A stretch of 64,000 nucleotides of DNA from Photobacterium swingsii (GCF_024346715.1 NZ_AP024853.1:558001-622000); one strand, 5' to 3'; shown: positions 42,336 to 50,980, counted from the first letter of the stretch. Notes: generated from the letters alone by a model not told the origin. A program made the numbers and translations.

Positions 42336-44489
42336 ATGCATATAAAAGCGTTAAGAATTCAAAATTTTCGTAGGCTCAAAGATGTAACTATTGAACTCGA
42401 TAGAGATTTATCAATCTTTGTTGGAGCCAATAACAGCGGAAAAACATCTACAGGTCACGCATTACAACTTTTCACGGCTGCTTCAAAGGATAAATTCACA
42501 GTACACGATTTCAATATTGATAGTTGGAATAATATAGAGGTTGGTGGCAATATTAGAGAAGCAACGCCACCGACAATTTCTTTAGACATCTGGCTACAAG
42601 TCAATGAAGAAAATTTACATCGGATAATCGAACTATTACCAAGTTTGCAATGGGAAGGAAACTACGTAGGCATACGAATCAAATTCTCGCCTATAGATAT
42701 CCGCTCACTCTTAGTTCGTTACCAAGAAGCAAAAGCAGAAGCTAGATCTAATGCTTTAACAAATGAAGCAGGAGAAATAACATTTCAACCTCAGCCTAAA
42801 AACCTGAAAGAATTCCTAGAACAAAACCTGAAAAAAGAATATGAACTTAAATATTATGTTCTCGATCATTCCAAGTTTAATGAGGAATTTAATGAAACTG
42901 AAGATTATGAACCAGAGTTAATATCAAGGGAGAAAGGAAAAAGCGGAAAAGAGCTAATTAACTCTTTAATAAAAGTTGATTTTCTACATGCACAACGTCA
43001 CTTATCCGATAACTCAGAAGGCAACAGATCTGAGGAGTTATCAAAACGTCTTAGTCGTTTCTATGAACGAAATCTAGAAAAGCTCGAAGATGACTATGAA
43101 ACTATTGAAGCACTCTCAACCTCTGAGTCAAAACTAAATGACCATCTTGCTAAGGTTTTTGAACCAACTTTAGACAGTCTATCACACTTAGGTTACCCCG
43201 GATTATCAAACCCAAACCTCGTAATTAAATCATCATTAAACCCTACAACAATATTATCGAATAATGACGGGGCTAAGGTATATTACTCATTAGATACAGA
43301 AGACGATAGATGCAGTCATATACTACCCGATAGATATAATGGATTAGGGTATAAGAACTTAATATATATGGTAATCGAATTACTTGATATCCATACACAA
43401 TGGCTTGATATTGAAGAGTCACGCCCTGCTTTACATTTAATATTTATTGAAGAACCTGAAGCGCACCTTCATGTTCAACTTCAACAAGCTTTCATTCGAA
43501 AAGTAATGGATCTACTTGCACTAGATCACTCCGATACACATTTACAAACTCAACTAGTTGTTACAACACATTCTACCCACATATTATATGAGAAAGGGTT
43601 TATTCCAATAAGATACTTTCGACGAGATTTAAATAATAAAGAAACTAAAGTTCTTAATCTTAGTCAATTTTATAACTATTTCGAAGAAGATGAAAAGCCA
43701 ATAAGAGATTTTCTTCAAAAATACTTGAAGTTGACACATTGTGATTTATTTTTTGCAGACGCGGCAGTATTAGTTGAAGGGAATGTTGAGCGTCTACTTT
43801 TACCGCAAATGATTGAAAACTCAAATCCAAAATTAAAATCATGTTACTTAACAATACTTGAAATTGGTGGTGCCTATGGACATAAATTCAAACCTTTAAT
43901 TGATTTTCTAGGACTAACAACTCTAATCATTACAGATATTGATAGTGTTACTGGTTCAGTTCCTTCAGAAACATCTAATGAAGAGGAGGATGAAGATGAG
44001 GTAAATGGAACAGCATGCTTAGTTGAAACAGAAAATGCTGTTACATCCAATCAGATGTTAATACAGTGGTTACCGGAACTTAATCAAATTTCTGACTTAA
44101 TCCAAGCTAGTAATGAACAAAAAACTAGCGAAAATGGTTATGTTAGAGTCGCATACCAAACTCCAACTAATGTAAGTTGGAATAACTCTTCAAAAAACAT
44201 AACAGGCCGAACACTTGAGGTTTCTTTTGCAATTGATAATTTAGCTTGGTGTCAAAGCAATGCTCAAAAAGATATAAAGCTAAGAATTGCAAAGAATGAT
44301 GAGAAGTCACTTGATGTATTAATTGAGAAGATCCATAACCGCGTTAAAGCTAAGCATTTTAACAAAACTGAATTTGCTCTCGGTTTAATAATGAAAGATA
44401 CAGATGATTGGAATGTTCCTACATATATAAAAGAAGGGTTAGATTGGCTCGAAAGCAAGATTGTTATCGATTTATCGGAGAGAGGCTAA
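42336..44489 (+). CDS. OLD-family ATPase/TOPRIM nuclease, GajA-like
   Basis: A 717-residue overcoming-lysogenization-defect nuclease. The SMC-like ATPase has LRIQNFRRLKD, Walker A FVGANNSGKTS (about 28-38) and Walker B IEEPEAHLH (about 370) followed by VVTTHSTHIL. The TOPRIM domain starts near 472 with AAVLVEGNVERLLLPQM and has the D-x-D as ITDIDS (about 534). It overlaps by one base with a UvrD-type helicase gene, the layout of class 2 OLD proteins and of Gabija (GajA/GajB). At 717 residues it is longer than Bacillus GajA (about 578), with an acidic insert near 555. It should nick or cut DNA in response to nucleotide depletion during infection. Confidence 0.85.
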   Translation: MHIKALRIQNFRRLKDVTIELDRDLSIFVGANNSGKTSTGHALQLFTAASKDKFTVHDFNIDSWNNIEVGGNIREATPPTISLDIWLQVNEENLHRIIELLPSLQWEGNYVGIRIKFSPIDIRSLLVRYQEAKAEARSNALTNEAGEITFQPQPKNLKEFLEQNLKKEYELKYYVLDHSKFNEEFNETEDYEPELISREKGKSGKELINSLIKVDFLHAQRHLSDNSEGNRSEELSKRLSRFYERNLEKLEDDYETIEALSTSESKLNDHLAKVFEPTLDSLSHLGYPGLSNPNLVIKSSLNPTTILSNNDGAKVYYSLDTEDDRCSHILPDRYNGLGYKNLIYMVIELLDIHTQWLDIEESRPALHLIFIEEPEAHLHVQLQQAFIRKVMDLLALDHSDTHLQTQLVVTTHSTHILYEKGFIPIRYFRRDLNNKETKVLNLSQFYNYFEEDEKPIRDFLQKYLKLTHCDLFFADAAVLVEGNVERLLLPQMIENSNPKLKSCYLTILEIGGAYGHKFKPLIDFLGLTTLIITDIDSVTGSVPSETSNEEEDEDEVNGTACLVETENAVTSNQMLIQWLPELNQISDLIQASNEQKTSENGYVRVAYQTPTNVSWNNSSKNITGRTLEVSFAIDNLAWCQSNAQKDIKLRIAKNDEKSLDVLIEKIHNRVKAKHFNKTEFALGLIMKDTDDWNVPTYIKEGLDWLESKIVIDLSERG

Positions 44490-46345
44490 TGACTAGTAGA
44501 ATTAATTCACCTGATACTCAAGCAGACATTGATTTAAGAGAGCTATTATCTAGAGAGCAAAAATCTGGATTTGTAATGGTTGCTGGCGCAGGCTCGGGCA
44601 AGACCACTTCGCTAATTAAAGCACTTGATCACCTTAAGCAAGTTAAGGCTAAGGAATATCTATCACAAAACAAGAAAATAGCATGTATAACATATACTGA
44701 AGTGGCCGTTAATGAAATTCTTGATGATATTGGTAATTCAGAACTTTTCCATATTTCTACAATTCATAGCTTTCTCTGGAGAATAATTCAACCATTTAAG
44801 AAAGATATGATTCAATGGATAATAGATAACCTTAATAATAAAATAACTGAAGCAGAATCAAGAATTGCAAAGAAAAGAACACAGGAACGCACTCGTGTAA
44901 AATTAAGGCGAGACATTGCAAGATATGAAGAAATAATCCCACAAATATCTCGATTAGAAAGCCTAAGCTATGGAATGGGAAGTGATTATGTTAATGGAGT
45001 TCTCGGACATAGTGATATTCTAAAGATGGTACCTGAAATAATTCTTAATAATATCTTATTAAGAAAGATTATAGCAAAAAGATTCCCCGTTATATTCATA
45101 GACGAAAGTCAAGACACTAACAAAAATATTGTTATTGCTCTAAAGAAAATATATGAAACTGTAGATGTTGATTTTTATCTAGGATTCTTTGGTGATCCTA
45201 TGCAAAAAATATACATGGAAGGAGTTGGCACTATTGTGCCTGAAGAAGGTTGGTTAACCATTAACAAACCTGAAAACTTCAGATGTCCACAAGAAGTTTT
45301 AAAAACAATCAAAAATATAAGAGCAGAAAGCGATGATCTTGTACAAATTGGTGGACGTGTTTTAGAAGTAGATGGATCACCTCACCTTCTTGACGGCAGT
45401 GTTAACATCTTCATTTATAACAAAGATAGTAATCATCATAGTAAATTAGAATATGTTAGGAATTATTTATCAGAGACATGTGAAGACCCATTATGGAACA
45501 GCAATAACAAAGACATAAGAATGTTAGTTCTAATTCATAGAATGGCTGCTTTACGATTAAAATTCGACTCAATATATTCAGCACTTAATGATAATGGTAA
45601 CCACAGTTTAAAAAATGGATTACTAGATGGTACTTCATGGGTTTTAAAGGACTTTTTAAAATCCATATTACCACTAGTTGAAGCACATTTAAGAAATGAT
45701 GATTATGAAGTAATATCAATATTAAGGTCAATATCTCCCCTACTTAGTGCAGAATCGATTTTAGATAGTGACCTATCACAAACCTTGAATAACCTGTCTG
45801 ATGACATCTACCATATTTCAAACAATCTTAGACCAGATAGTCAGGTGACATTTAGGGATTTATTAGCATATATATATGATAGAAAAACGATTAACATTGA
45901 TGAAAGGTTTATTCCTTATTTAAATGGAGATTATGTTGAATCAGAACAAACATCAGCAATTAATGCATTTCTTAATTGCCCAGCAAAAGAAATACTTGCA
46001 TACAAATCATACATTGATGATATTTCTCCATTTGTTACACAACAAGGTGTTAAAGGTGCTCAATTTGAAAGAGTATTACTTGTTATAAATGATGATGAAA
46101 GCAACCATAATAGCTTTTCATACGGAAAACTTTTTGGTTTCACATCATTGTCCGAAAAAGATCAAGCTAATCTAGATAGTGGTAATGACTCTGTAACTGA
46201 CAGAACAAGACGTCTTCTTTATGTTTGCTGCTCTAGAGCAAAAAAAGATCTAGCTATAGTACTATTTGTGCCTGATGTTGAAATAGCTAAGGCTGCGATT
46301 ATTTCAAAAGGATATTTTGAAGAAAGTTGTATTCACACTTTTTGA
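44489..46345 (+). CDS. UvrD/PcrA-like helicase, GajB-like
   Basis: About 618 residues. Superfamily 1A motifs are AGAGSGKTTSLI (Q/Walker A, about 32), ACITYTEVAV (Ia), FIDESQDTN (II, about 204), GDPMQKIY (III), VKGAQFERVLLV (V) and YVCCSRAKKDLAIV (VI, about 577). The ATG at 44489 overlaps the GajA-like stop (TAATG) and has GGAGAGAGG upstream, so the annotated frame start at 44408 is too early. GajB proteins sense DNA ends and activate GajA. It is longer than Bacillus GajB (about 494). Base composition is markedly AT-rich compared with flanking chromosome. Confidence 0.85.
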   Translation: MTSRINSPDTQADIDLRELLSREQKSGFVMVAGAGSGKTTSLIKALDHLKQVKAKEYLSQNKKIACITYTEVAVNEILDDIGNSELFHISTIHSFLWRIIQPFKKDMIQWIIDNLNNKITEAESRIAKKRTQERTRVKLRRDIARYEEIIPQISRLESLSYGMGSDYVNGVLGHSDILKMVPEIILNNILLRKIIAKRFPVIFIDESQDTNKNIVIALKKIYETVDVDFYLGFFGDPMQKIYMEGVGTIVPEEGWLTINKPENFRCPQEVLKTIKNIRAESDDLVQIGGRVLEVDGSPHLLDGSVNIFIYNKDSNHHSKLEYVRNYLSETCEDPLWNSNNKDIRMLVLIHRMAALRLKFDSIYSALNDNGNHSLKNGLLDGTSWVLKDFLKSILPLVEAHLRNDDYEVISILRSISPLLSAESILDSDLSQTLNNLSDDIYHISNNLRPDSQVTFRDLLAYIYDRKTINIDERFIPYLNGDYVESEQTSAINAFLNCPAKEILAYKSYIDDISPFVTQQGVKGAQFERVLLVINDDESNHNSFSYGKLFGFTSLSEKDQANLDSGNDSVTDRTRRLLYVCCSRAKKDLAIVLFVPDVEIAKAAIISKGYFEESCIHTF

Positions 46346-46831
46346 GGAATAATCACAACTATCTTAGTAAATAAAGATGGAGGGATTTTCGAGTCCCCCC
46401 TTAAGAATATCTACTATATTCAAAGCTGTTGCACTTGAGCTATAACCCACACTCAACTTCCCTACACTAACTCACTTTGGTTCTTTATGGCGAGGTCAGT
46501 CACACATCAAAGTCCTAATAACACTTTCCAGTCCTTTAATCTTATATTCCAACATTAAAGCCATGAACATACCCAGCTCATTATCGGAAAGTCCTTACTT
46601 TTAGTAAATTACTTCGGATCGAAGCAAATTTTAAACTGATCCTCTCAATTCTGAGAGTTCATTTCCTCCTTGAATTGTAAAATTCTACCAAGCAGAAAAT
46701 CGACAAAAAGCGCTTAAGCCCTTACAAACAGAGGGCACTACTCTGGTCTGGTCTGGTCAACCACAGCTAGCCAAGTCAAATAAATTGCTTTTTTTATTCT
46801 TTCCCCTTGACTTTAATCGAAATCAAATCTT
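46346..46831. other. 486-bp gene-free junction containing remnant C
   Basis: It contains remnant C and, near 46742-46757, three tandem TCTGG units. The upstream region of the DUF3987 gene lies at its right end. No ribosome site is obvious there. Confidence 0.55.
46496..46612 (-). pseudogene. DUF3820 3'-end remnant C (attachment scar)
   Basis: The minus strand reads GLSDNELGMFMALM then LEYKIKGLESVIRTLMCD and a TGA at 46496, in one open frame for 38 codons, clearly homologous to the DUF3820 C-terminus. Further upstream the frame is broken by stops. The terminal residues differ from remnants A, B and the intact gene. It marks the boundary between the Gabija-like module and the mobilizable module. 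Confidence 0.85.
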
Positions 46832-48547
46832 ATGATTCAAAAAAATAAACCTATGAACAATCATAATTTTGTTAGTCGAGAGACTTTAAACCCATATCAA
46901 GAGAAAAACGAAACACTAACTATCGATCTATCTGAACATAGTCAAACTGATATCTCTTATATAGATGCAGGTAATGCAGGTAATGCAGGTAATGCAGGTA
47001 ATGCAGGTAACCTTGACACACCTGAAACACCTGAAACACCTGAAACACCTGAAACACCTGAAACACAAATAAAGTGGACAGACAAAAAACCTCTGATTGT
47101 TAATAAATTAGCTCCAGTCATGCCTCTAAATCGTATGATGCTACCTACATCGATAAGAGAGTGTATTTTCGAACATGCATACAGGATCAATAATACAGCC
47201 CCAGACTTTTCTGCAATCAGCACAATAATCTCTATTGCAGCCATTGCAGGGGGCAATGTTGAAATTCGACCTAAACAAAACGACAACTGGGTTGTTCCAC
47301 TAACTATATGGGGTGCAATGGTTGCTAACGCTTCAGGTAATAAAACACCATCAGCAAGTTGCGGTATTGGTCCCTTACAACAGGTTCAGGATACTGTAAT
47401 TTCTAAACAGTCTGGACTTGAAAAACGTGCGTATGAGATTAAAAAATCAATGTATAACCAAAAGGTATCTACTCTGGAGGCTAAGTCCAAACAGGCTTTT
47501 GAATCGAATAAAGATGCTGAGGGTATGCGCTACTTAGAAGAGATTGAACAGTTATCGCCGCCGACTGAAGCTCTTGCAAGAAATATATACATCAACGACT
47601 GCACTGTTGAAGCATTATGTAAAAGGCTGAAGTCAAACCCTGCTGGCGTATTGCTTTATCGAGATGAATTATCTGGATGGCTTTCTACTCTAAATCAAAC
47701 AGGTAGGGAGCATGAACGTTCTTTTTACCTTGAAGCTTATAATGGCTCAAAAAATAAATATATTCAGGAAAGGATTAGTCGAGAAAATATTGAGCTAGAA
47801 CGAGTTATTGTAAATGTTTTCGGGGGAATTCAACCTTCTTTAATACTCCCGCTAGTTACTGAAAAAATGGCGGGGCGTAAGGATGATGGTCTACTTGAAC
47901 GCTTACTACAAATGTCTGTATATCCCGATTCAAATAAGTCCTTTATCACCGATAAAAGGCCAAATTATTGGTTAATTGAAAAATTGAAAATGATGTATGA
48001 GAAAGTAGCAGAATTAAATTCCCCACTCAATCCTACTCAATTTTCATTCAATAGGGATGCTCAATTGATGTGGAACAGGTGGTCTGAACAAGCACTCGAA
48101 GAAGAAAAAACAGTTCCAGAACAATGGCAATCTATGTTTGCTAAACGCCCTGCACACTGTGCAAAACTAGCTCTTACTTTTCATTTAATTGATGAAGCTG
48201 CTGCACATTCGCAAAATCAACCTTTTGAACCAGCACTAAAAGTTGGGAAGAAAAGTTTGGTTCGAGCAATCTCTTGGATGAAATACTTAAAATCCCACAC
48301 TAAAAGAATATTAACTATGAGTAATTGCAACACTGTGAGCCCTTCTGCCCTATCACTAGAAAGTAATCTAGCGAAGCTTTACCCCGACTTTACTAAGCAC
48401 CAGTTATCGCAAAAGGGCTGGAAGAATTTAAAAAAATCGTCAGAGCGAGATGAAGCATTAAAGCTGCTAGAAAAAAAAGGATATATTATTTCAGTAGATA
48501 AACCCACGAAAAGATATTTAGTCCATACCGATTATCAGGGAGAGTAA
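46832..48547 (+). CDS. DUF3987 (YfjI-like) primase/helicase-like protein
   Basis: A 571-residue protein of the DUF3987 family common in integrative elements and phage satellites, thought to act in replication of the element. The core starts near residue 95 with MLPTSIRECIFEHAYRINN and TIISIAAIAGGNVEIRPKQN; WGAMVANASGNKTPS holds the P-loop-like segment, LLYRDELSGWL the Walker B-like acid pair. The first 90 residues are unusual: five N-A-G units followed by five T-P-E units, encoded by two adjacent 9-bp minisatellites. It is the first gene of the mobilizable module. Confidence 0.78.
   Translation: MIQKNKPMNNHNFVSRETLNPYQEKNETLTIDLSEHSQTDISYIDAGNAGNAGNAGNAGNLDTPETPETPETPETPETQIKWTDKKPLIVNKLAPVMPLNRMMLPTSIRECIFEHAYRINNTAPDFSAISTIISIAAIAGGNVEIRPKQNDNWVVPLTIWGAMVANASGNKTPSASCGIGPLQQVQDTVISKQSGLEKRAYEIKKSMYNQKVSTLEAKSKQAFESNKDAEGMRYLEEIEQLSPPTEALARNIYINDCTVEALCKRLKSNPAGVLLYRDELSGWLSTLNQTGREHERSFYLEAYNGSKNKYIQERISRENIELERVIVNVFGGIQPSLILPLVTEKMAGRKDDGLLERLLQMSVYPDSNKSFITDKRPNYWLIEKLKMMYEKVAELNSPLNPTQFSFNRDAQLMWNRWSEQALEEEKTVPEQWQSMFAKRPAHCAKLALTFHLIDEAAAHSQNQPFEPALKVGKKSLVRAISWMKYLKSHTKRILTMSNCNTVSPSALSLESNLAKLYPDFTKHQLSQKGWKNLKKSSERDEALKLLEKKGYIISVDKPTKRYLVHTDYQGE
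46967..47062 (+). repeat. Two adjacent 9-bp minisatellites inside the DUF3987 gene
   Basis: Five units of GCAGGTAAT (46967-47011, last unit ending AAC) are followed after six bases by five units of ACACCTGAA (47018-47062). Both keep the reading frame and encode (AGN) and (TPE) repeats. Unit number changes would lengthen or shorten the linker without breaking the gene. Confidence 0.95.
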
Positions 48548-48571
48548 CCTGCATCACCTGCATCACCTGCA
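48548..48571. repeat. CCTGCATCA repeat immediately after the DUF3987 stop
   Basis: Two and two-thirds units of CCTGCATCA begin at the stop codon. Read on the other strand they are GCAGGTGAT-type units, almost the same as the GCAGGTAAT units at 46967-47011, in inverted orientation. They bracket the gene. Confidence 0.85.
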
Positions 48572-48670
48572 AAATAATCTCTAAATAAAAGCTCATTCCC
48601 ATCAAAAAGGTCTGAGCTTATATTTTTAATTTCACAGCTTCAAAGAAAAGTGATCATACATACCCCCTAA

Positions 48671-48694
48671 CATTCACATTCACATTCACATTCA
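48671..48694. repeat. CATTCA hexamer repeat, four units
   Basis: Four exact tandem CATTCA units in the non-coding region downstream of the DUF3987 gene. Confidence 0.9.
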
Positions 48695-49083
48695 CAATGT
48701 TTAATTTTGATCAGCCACTCAATTACAACCACCTAAAAAGTTCAAGCCTCAATATTCTTGATGTTTTCTTTTTAATGCAATCACAGCTAAAACAAATTAG
48801 GTAATCTACAAATCAATGTTAATCATTTATCCATTCCAAATGATTAGATCTAAAAATATCCATACCTTTCTGACGAATACGATAAATCCAGTCTTTAGCT
48901 TGGCAAGTTCCTACCTCAAAATGATCGTTGGTATCAAGGCGCTATCGTCGGTGTTAATACAAACAAGAACAGCACCCTTACGAAAACCAAATTATTAAAT
49001 TTACCACCGTTACTGAGCTATTCAATTCGATGATTTGCATCCTCTGAATTTAATTATTATATTTATAAAGAGGTGATTATCTA

Positions 49084-49184
49084 GCCAGCATAGATTTGTC
49101 ATGACGTTCCTTACATTTCCAAATCGCTGGCAAAGTGGTACGTTCCTACCCCTTTAATCCCCTCCCTAAAGCTGCTGCGCAGCA
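49084..49184. other. Candidate oriT of the ColE1-type mob region
   Basis: GCCAGC with a nearby GATTT (49084-49097) is mirrored by AAATC-GCTGGC (49121-49131), an imperfect inverted repeat with a 3-base bulge. A perfect palindrome TGCTGCGCAGCA follows at 49173-49184. In ColE1-family plasmids oriT lies directly upstream of mobC, as here. The nick site itself cannot be assigned by eye. Confidence 0.45.
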
Positions 49185-49202
49185 TAAAAGCAAAGCCGAA
49201 AT

Positions 49203-49550
49203 ATGATGAACTGCATCAAAAAAGTAACCAGAACGGAATACATTCAGTTACGTGTCACGAAAGAAGAAAAGCAGCAAATTTTTGCCAATGCAAATGGCAA
49301 TACATCCATGTGGTTGCGTGCAGTGGCACTTAGCCCCAACACCTGTCACGCAAAAGCACGCTACAAAATATTCAAACAAGATCCAGCACTAATACGTCAT
49401 GTTGCATTGATTGGAAATAACATTAACCAAATCGCACGCCATATAAATAGTGTGAAAAAATCTGGTTCACTCGTGGATTTAGTGGCGGTGCAAGCACAAC
49501 TTGTACTAATGAATTCACAGCTAAGTACCTTAATCCAACAAACACCATGA
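49203..49550 (+). CDS. mobC: MobC/MbeC-like relaxosome accessory protein
   Basis: A 115-residue DNA-binding accessory protein. IQLRVTKEEKQQIFANANG is the ribbon-helix-helix-like start, and IRHVALIGNNINQIARHINS is the conserved MobC helix (compare LLRQLAGMGNNLNQIARQVN in ColE1 MbeC). It bends oriT for the relaxase. Its stop overlaps the relaxase start (ATGA), as in ColE1-type plasmids. Confidence 0.88.
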   Translation: MMNCIKKVTRTEYIQLRVTKEEKQQIFANANGNTSMWLRAVALSPNTCHAKARYKIFKQDPALIRHVALIGNNINQIARHINSVKKSGSLVDLVAVQAQLVLMNSQLSTLIQQTP

Positions 49551-50929
49551 TAGTTAAATTTTTCAAAGGTGATCACTCATCTGCTCAGAACGGCTTGAAG
49601 TACCTGGAAGGCGGCACTAAACGCCGTTCAGTTGCACCTCAGTTACTATCTGGCAACCCAGAAATAACAAGGGAATGGTTAAAGCAGGCAAGCCGCTTTT
49701 CAAAGGCATTCACATACGGCTGTTTGAGCTTTGAAGAAGTTGACATTCCTGCTCATCAAAAACAGCAACTGATGGTTTCATTTGAGCATACTTTGATGAG
49801 CGGACTTACTTCACAGCAATACGACATTGTCTGGATTGAACACCGAGACAAAGGGCGACTGGAGCTGAACTTCCATATAGTGAACATGGAACTGACCACA
49901 GGAAAAGCGTTAACGCCATACGTCCACAGACGAGATATGACGCGTATTGATGCATGGAAATGTATTGCCAACGACACCTTTGGTTTTACCGATCCCAATG
50001 ATCCATCAAGGGCTAGAACTTTTACTTCAGGTAACAATTCAAAATCAAGGCGAGAGCTGATGGCACAAATAGACGCTTATCTATTTGAGCTTGCCGCAAA
50101 TGGTATTTTGAATCAGCAGCAAGATGTGATTGATGCATTAAACAAAATTGACGGTGTGACTGTCACTCGCAACACTAAATCATCTATCTCTTTTAAAGCA
50201 GACGGATACCAAAAACCTATACGCCTCAAAGGCGAACTTTATGGCAAATCTTACACAGGAATTGAAATTAGCACAGCAAAACAGGCAGAAAGAACTGCAA
50301 GCTTTGCTTGTCAACATCACGAACGACTTAAATCAAACAAACAAAAGCTTAAAGAACGAAATGAGCATATCGCGTGCCATCGTCGAAAACTCTATAGACC
50401 AACACCTAGCAAATCAACGCCGTCACAATTGGCTGTATCCAATGTGCCTGAGCCTAGCAATATTGCTTGCGGGAATAATCTTAGGAAGATACCTGACACT
50501 GGAATACGAAATCACGCCATTTCAACCTTGTCATCAAATCGTAAAATCAAAAGAGAACCCAAAACTCTTGTATTGCCAGTTAACAAAACCTTTGAAAAGA
50601 AGGATAAAAACAAAATAAATCAATATGCTAACAACCATACTAATCAACTTAAAAGCTCTTCAACATGGGTATTTAAAGTCCTCACAAAACTTAGAGATAC
50701 AATTAAAACACTTGCAGGAAGCATTAACCGAAGAAAAGCAGAAGCGCGAGGATTTGGAGACATCTATCAAGAAACTCAATGCAACTGTCGTGACCTTAAT
50801 AGATTACTTGAATTAACTGGTAAGTGGAGGCTTGAACTGAAACACCAGCGTGCTTTCAAACAATTAAAGCAAGTTTGTATTGTATCTCCCACTAAACGAA
50901 TGGGAAGCCAATTCGAGCAAAAAATCTAG
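49547..50929 (+). CDS. mobA: MobA/MbeA-like relaxase, ColE1 (MOBP5/HEN) type
   Basis: A 460-residue relaxase. The N-terminal 200 residues follow ColE1 MbeA closely by eye: MIVKF at the start, GNPE, the YGCLSFEE segment with the presumed catalytic tyrosine region, SFEHTLMSGL, EHRDKGRLELNF, NMELTTGK and RIDAWKCI. EH, N and the E of NMEL represent the HEN variant of the metal site. The C-terminal part is basic, low-complexity and diverged, which fits the fact that it overlaps mobB and mobD in another frame. It would nick oriT for mobilization by a helper conjugative element; no type IV secretion genes are in the window. Confidence 0.88.
   Translation: MIVKFFKGDHSSAQNGLKYLEGGTKRRSVAPQLLSGNPEITREWLKQASRFSKAFTYGCLSFEEVDIPAHQKQQLMVSFEHTLMSGLTSQQYDIVWIEHRDKGRLELNFHIVNMELTTGKALTPYVHRRDMTRIDAWKCIANDTFGFTDPNDPSRARTFTSGNNSKSRRELMAQIDAYLFELAANGILNQQQDVIDALNKIDGVTVTRNTKSSISFKADGYQKPIRLKGELYGKSYTGIEISTAKQAERTASFACQHHERLKSNKQKLKERNEHIACHRRKLYRPTPSKSTPSQLAVSNVPEPSNIACGNNLRKIPDTGIRNHAISTLSSNRKIKREPKTLVLPVNKTFEKKDKNKINQYANNHTNQLKSSSTWVFKVLTKLRDTIKTLAGSINRRKAEARGFGDIYQETQCNCRDLNRLLELTGKWRLELKHQRAFKQLKQVCIVSPTKRMGSQFEQKI
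50241..50618 (+). CDS. mobB: MobB/MbeB-like protein nested within mobA
   Basis: A 125-residue frame wholly inside mobA in another register. It has a coiled-coil N-terminal half (LAQQNRQKELQALLVNITND) and one membrane helix (WLYPMCLSLAILLAGIILG, about 67-85), the features of MbeB/MobB, which anchors the relaxosome at the membrane. AAGG precedes its ATG at a suitable distance. Nested mobB is known in ColE1-type plasmids, so conservation of this layout supports it as a real gene rather than a shadow. Confidence 0.75.
   Translation: MANLTQELKLAQQNRQKELQALLVNITNDLNQTNKSLKNEMSISRAIVENSIDQHLANQRRHNWLYPMCLSLAILLAGIILGRYLTLEYEITPFQPCHQIVKSKENPKLLYCQLTKPLKRRIKTK
50625..50816 (+). CDS. mobD: MobD/MbeD-like protein nested within mobA
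   Basis: A 63-residue coiled-coil peptide (LQHGYLKSSQNLEIQLKHLQ, then EEKQKREDLETSIKKL) beginning six bases after mobB and read in the same frame, again inside mobA. Size, heptad pattern and order match MbeD of ColE1, implicated in entry exclusion or mobilization. No strong ribosome site is visible; coupling to mobB is likely. Confidence 0.65.
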   Translation: MLTTILINLKALQHGYLKSSQNLEIQLKHLQEALTEEKQKREDLETSIKKLNATVVTLIDYLN

Positions 50930-50937
50930 CCAAAATA

Positions 50938-50980
50938 TAATCTGACAGTAACCACACACAAAGCGGTTACTGTCAGATTA
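50938..50980. repeat. 16-bp perfect inverted repeat after mobA
   Basis: TAATCTGACAGTAACC (50938-50953) is exactly complementary to 50965-50980 across an 11-base loop. It starts nine bases past the mobA stop. No T-run follows on either strand, so it is an atypical terminator or a protein-binding or structural site. Confidence 0.85.

Larger units (their letters stand above)
48548..49202. other. 655-bp region between DUF3987 and mobC, candidate origin region
   Basis: No convincing gene. It contains the CCTGCATCA repeat, four CATTCA units at 48671-48694, AT-rich spacer, and near the right end the inverted repeats at 49084-49131 and 49173-49184. Its position between a replication-like gene and the mobilization genes makes it the natural place for an origin of replication and oriT. 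Confidence 0.55.

Noticed and set aside
39878-46612. Integron gene cassettes with attC sites
   Set aside because: The boundary elements translate as DUF3820 C-termini and lack attC structure, and no tyrosine integrase of the IntI type is present.
46967-47062. Possible CRISPR-like array
   Set aside because: The units are directly adjacent 9-mers without spacers and are part of an open reading frame; they are minisatellites.
46957-47286. 109-codon minus-strand frame over the DUF3987 minisatellites
   Set aside because: It is the antisense of the in-frame repeats and owes its openness to them.
48816-48998. 60-codon frame between DUF3987 and mobC
   Set aside because: No ribosome site or family resemblance; it lies in the probable origin region.
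50938-50980. Rho-independent terminator of the mob operon
   Set aside because: The stem is perfect but neither strand has a T-run, so I list it as an inverted repeat of unknown role.
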